Assembly: GCA_035560235.1 (NCBI GenBank)
Contig: DATMAG010000054.1
Span: forward strand, 1 to 64,000
Direction: 5' to 3'
From: DASRDU01 sp035560235
Lineage (GTDB): Bacteria > Acidobacteriota > Blastocatellia > RBC074
Length of the DNA stretch: 64,000 bases
The notes beneath the pieces were generated by a model. That model was not told where the DNA came from. It did no database searches and saw nothing but the letters and a program-made list of their open reading frames with translations. A program made the position numbers and the translations under genes. Numbering within the stretch: position 1 is the stretch's first letter; the number at the start of each line of letters is the position of its first letter. Positions 63,780-64,000 of the stretch are shown here, in pieces.

Positions 63780-64000
63780 ATGTTCTACTACTTGTTTTAC
63801 GAACTGCTTCATGAACACTATCGGGCGCAGTATCCGGTGCTGCGCGTGCTGAATGTCTTTCAGTACGTCACCTTTCGCACGGCTTACGCGACGATCACAG
63901 CGCTGATGCTGAGTCTGGTCTTTGGCCCGTATGTGATCCGCAAACTGCGCGAGTTCAAGTTCGGTCAGGAGATTCGCGCCGAAGGCCCGGCCTCGCATCA
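63780..64000 (+). CDS. mraY: phospho-MurNAc-pentapeptide transferase (5' part, runs off window)
   Basis: MraY makes lipid I. The first 73 residues are present: FYYLFYELLHEHYRAQYPVL, NVFQYVTFRTAYATITALML (TM1), SLVFGPYVIRKLREFKFGQE and IRAEGPASH, the start of the conserved cytoplasmic loop that normally continues -KxGTPTMGG. It is the expected next gene after murF in a dcw cluster. The ATG is preceded by the CTGACCA repeat and no ribosome site. Confidence 0.93.
   Translation, partial: MFYYLFYELLHEHYRAQYPVLRVLNVFQYVTFRTAYATITALMLSLVFGPYVIRKLREFKFGQEIRAEGPASH

Overview
The window is about 64 kb of high-GC chromosomal DNA, most likely from an Acidobacteriota (possibly Blastocatellia). The pointers are a secreted von Willebrand A protein of the acidobacterial TIGR03436 type (30848-31951), a giant secreted protein ending in a Solibacter-type TIGR03437 C-terminal domain (6590-17608), a split methylmalonyl-CoA mutase, a meso-diaminopimelate cell-wall pathway, and short hairpin-forming intergenic repeats. 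The family names come from motif recognition by eye; no database search was run.

Layout. 1-2628: the 5' part of an APC amino-acid permease and a LytS/LytTR-type two-component pair, all on the minus strand. 2740-6482: an accessory cluster with two paralogous GNAT acetyltransferases around a DUF6916-like protein, a Tat-exported DUF6916-like paralogue on the opposite strand, and three consecutive phage-tail-collar (microcystin-dependent-protein-like) genes behind a good sigma70 promoter. 6590-17608: a 3672-residue modular surface or secreted protein. 17808-20659: a HAD hydrolase divergent from two bacterial-microcompartment vertex proteins (EutN/CcmL) and a small Cys-rich protein with an encapsulation-peptide-like N-terminus, then a saccharopine-dehydrogenase-like oxidoreductase. 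21125-27307: the lysine/DAP block, made of a promoter, lysine riboswitch and terminator, then aspartokinase, GNAT, dapB, dapA and dapD, with a dapE-like M20 hydrolase behind its own promoter. 27726-30704 (minus): moeA-moaC-cheR as an overlapping operon, and tRNA-Asp and tRNA-Val. 30848-40923: VWFA protein, a 40-residue membrane microprotein, heptose-1-phosphate adenylyltransferase, mfd, two parvulin-type foldases, an OB/HD nuclease-like protein and a MocA-like nucleotidyltransferase. 41623-49430: a secreted protein of unknown function, a UbiD decarboxylase, a 1000-residue BNR/sortilin-like propeller protein and a GT39 membrane glycosyltransferase. 49432-56057 (minus): methylmalonyl-CoA mutase large and small subunits separated by an M16 peptidase pair, a short crotonase and a ZIP metal transporter. 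56300-64000: the start of the dcw cluster (mraZ-rsmH-ftsL-ftsI-murE-murF-mraY), with a consensus promoter and three MraZ-box repeats.

The genes link up in a few ways. The riboswitch-controlled lysine operon supplies meso-DAP, which the MurE encoded at the other end (DNPR motif) should attach to the peptidoglycan precursor. moeA, moaC and the MocA-like enzyme touch molybdenum-cofactor biology. The foldases, VWFA, BNR and giant proteins point to a large exported proteome. The most unusual parts are the collar/DUF6916/GNAT cluster, the vertex-only microcompartment module, the MraZ-box promoter followed by a terminator-like leader hairpin, and a family of intergenic hairpins built from 7-nt words. 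No CRISPR array, insertion sequence, prophage block or rRNA gene was seen.
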